Assembly (NCBI GenBank): GCA_029945375.1
Contig: CM057069.1
Coordinates: 1,525,677 to 1,589,676, forward strand
DNA from: Agaricus subrufescens
Taxonomy: Eukaryota > Basidiomycota > Agaricomycetes > Agaricales > Agaricaceae
Reading direction: 5' to 3'
DNA length: 64,000 nt
In this document: positions 62,170 to 64,000 of the stretch, piece after piece
How positions within the stretch are numbered: the first letter of the stretch is position 1
Layout: every line of letters starts with the position of its first letter
Made by a program: the position numbers and the translations under genes
The notes under the pieces: model-generated
What the model was told of the DNA's origin: nothing
The model's input: the letters and a program-made list of their open reading frames with translations, nothing else
The model's database searches: none

Positions 62170-63880
62170 CGTGGAGGGAAAATAGATAGAGGGTGGATGT
62201 CGGGTTTAGATAGATTTTGACGACGCGCATTAAATAGCAGCCCTCCCGGCATAGCCTGAGAAATGTGCCACCGTATGAAATTGGTATCAAAGGGGTTAGG
62301 ACAAGATCATCGTCCGAATTACCTCACTCATCGGGATTACTTACTCACATCATGTTGTACAAAATCTGAGTTACCAGATGCGCCAAAGTCATGTGGGGAG
62401 TGTTTAGCGGTGGAGATTTCTCAGCGAGAGAGCCAATGGCAATCCGGCTAGCCAAGCTGAGAGATCTATATTGAGGATCTAGACCCAAATATAGCGTAAC
62501 AAAATGCCTCGTGTTTGTGGAGAATGAATTGTCCTGGCGTGATCGGGAGTCGGGGCCAACAATGGGGCAACAAGATATGGGCGGTATCTGCATCACAAGA
62601 CCACATGTCCGGCATCATCCCTGTTCGGATGTGACCAGTAGCCGGGAACTGAGTCCAATCAACAGTAAAGAGGAGTTGTCGCCTTCATCGAAGTTTAGCC
62701 GTGCCTCTTCTTCTGAGGGCACTGGGAATCAAGAGCCTTACTTATCGGGATATGTCCTTCTTAATTTTTCACCTAAATTAGATCAACGAAAAGCTCTTGC
62801 ACGACAGGCAACTCACCGATCTGCTCGGCTGGCGAAGCTCGCAACTTGAGCCCCAGTAGTTTAATTCATCGGACCACGGGCAAGTACCCCATATGGATGT
62901 CCCCGCCAGGCCGTAAACTACACGATGATTAAACCCTGCACCCACCAGTGTGCTGAAGCGGTTTCCGAGAGGTATACATGATATTGCAAAAAAAGTTCGG
63001 ACCGACCGCCCCAGGAAGAAGTGGGGGAAAATCAAGGGGAGACGAATAAAACGCAATCCGAAAATACTCATGACAGGCATGTTCTAAGTGTTTCTTTGGT
63101 GCGTGAACCCAAAAAGAACAACGTTGTTGATACTCCGAGTCTCCTTAAGACTGATAGCATGGTCATTCATCGTGAGCATACTTTTCAGGGCGCACCTCAC
63201 CCATGGTCCTATGACTCCTTTTTTTTTATATTGTTCCTTCAAACTTTTGCCCTAGAATCTGCATAAATGGGGACAATAGGAGACGGCTGCTGAGACTGGT
63301 TTTCGGGCTTTGGAGAACTGGTCAAAACCTTAATCCCATCGAGGCAATCCGGTGCTTCCCGCCACCGAAGCCAGCAATCGAACGATGGCCGAAAGTGCCT
63401 AAAGTCAATCGCACGCGACTCCATCAGCTCAACATCAAGCCAGGGTCCTGACAACTGCTTGAGACCCCAGTTGGTACCGGTTGAACAACAGAAATTGGCC
63501 GGACTCTCTGAAAGTAAGGCTCTGGACAATTCTCTGCTAACCGAATGTCTTCAATTCTGGTCGGTCATAGGTTTGTCATATACTTATTCAGTCGGTGTAT
63601 TTTCTTGGGCGGACAGCGTTGTGGGGCAGGTGGAGTAATTTCAAATTTCCTAATCAAGTGTACGACTCTAACCAATGTCCTATTTAAATCTCAGCCCCAT
63701 TGTTCACCTCTAAATGCTTCCATGAGGAAAGATTGTATTCGAGGAGCTAGGACGGAGGATAGGCACTGTAGTGTTTATTAGCCTAAGTATAGTAGCCTCA
63801 TCTTCCGTATTGGACAGTGGAGTGTGTCAATCTATATATCCCCTGCCATATCATAGTATACGCTACACATTGACTACAAA
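62170..63880. other. no supported gene
   Basis: Frames at 62345-62596, 62778-63080 and 63239-63529 (minus) and 62511-62849 (plus) show no domains. Probably promoter of the transporter gene and intergenic sequence. Confidence 0.5.
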
Positions 63881-64000
63881 ATGAGGATCAAGAAGTGGAC
63901 TTCGGCAATTTTAACTGTTGCGGGTTTCATGGAGGTAGATAAATGATAGTAATCCAGACCTCTGACGACATCAACACAATTACAAAATTCATAAACTACA
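63881..64000 (+). CDS. possible first exon of a secreted protein, runs off the right edge
   Basis: ATG at 63881 gives 18 codons, MRIKKWTSAILTVAGFME, with a signal-peptide-like hydrophobic stretch, followed by a GTAGAT donor at 63935. A TATA-like tctatatatc lies about 50 nt upstream. The rest is outside the window, so this is only suggestive. Confidence 0.35.

Overview
The window reads as nuclear DNA of a mushroom-forming basidiomycete (Agaricomycete). The genes are cut by many 45-65 nt GT-AG introns, several have micro-exons of 10-18 nt, and the families present are typical of that group: two DUF6534 seven-helix proteins, a velvet factor, a NACHT NTPase, GH30 and GH18 enzymes. All gene models were joined by hand from splice signals, reading phase and recognised protein families. 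No search was run.

Layout. 1-7.8 kb: the 5' part of a GH30 beta-glucanase gene, then two intact housekeeping genes, AP-1 beta-adaptin and a SUR7/PalI membrane protein. 8.1-21.4 kb is a decayed accessory island. It holds two inverted copies of a broken SDH4-like gene, a three-layer nest of TA-inserting DNA transposons (8.5-13.9 kb), a 2.27-kb tandem array (14.4-16.6 kb), a NACHT gene, and a broken NatC acetyltransferase gene. 22.4-27.5 kb: two head-to-head DUF6534 genes, 14 exons each. 28.2-32.1 kb: a 1155-residue velvet regulator. 32.7-34.9 kb: a PX-GH18 chitinase fusion, with a frameshifted DUF6914-like gene behind it. 36.2-38.8 kb: a secreted, probably GPI-anchored protein. 40.3-44.4 kb: DNA polymerase lambda, divergent from a methyltransferase gene (45.1-46.4 kb). 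50.5-62.2 kb: QCR2, NST1 and a sugar transporter.

The most unusual signal is the 14.4-16.6 kb array. Read on the minus strand, each of its about 32 units of about 71 bp looks like a complete spliceosomal intron (GTAAGT donor, CTGAT-type branch site, pyrimidine tract, CAG acceptor) followed by exactly three bases. The array begins at the exact donor of NACHT exon 5 and ends three bases into an in-frame downstream ORF. It therefore looks like a gene's own intron, plus the first codon of the next exon, amplified in tandem. Second is the PX-GH18 architecture, in which both domains lie in one uninterrupted exon.

The genes form no single pathway. Common themes are cell-wall polysaccharide turnover (GH30, GH18, the secreted protein), membrane traffic and the cell surface (AP-1, SUR7/PalI, DUF6534), and core metabolism or DNA repair. 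Between the genes are several 1-4 kb stretches in which I could support no gene.
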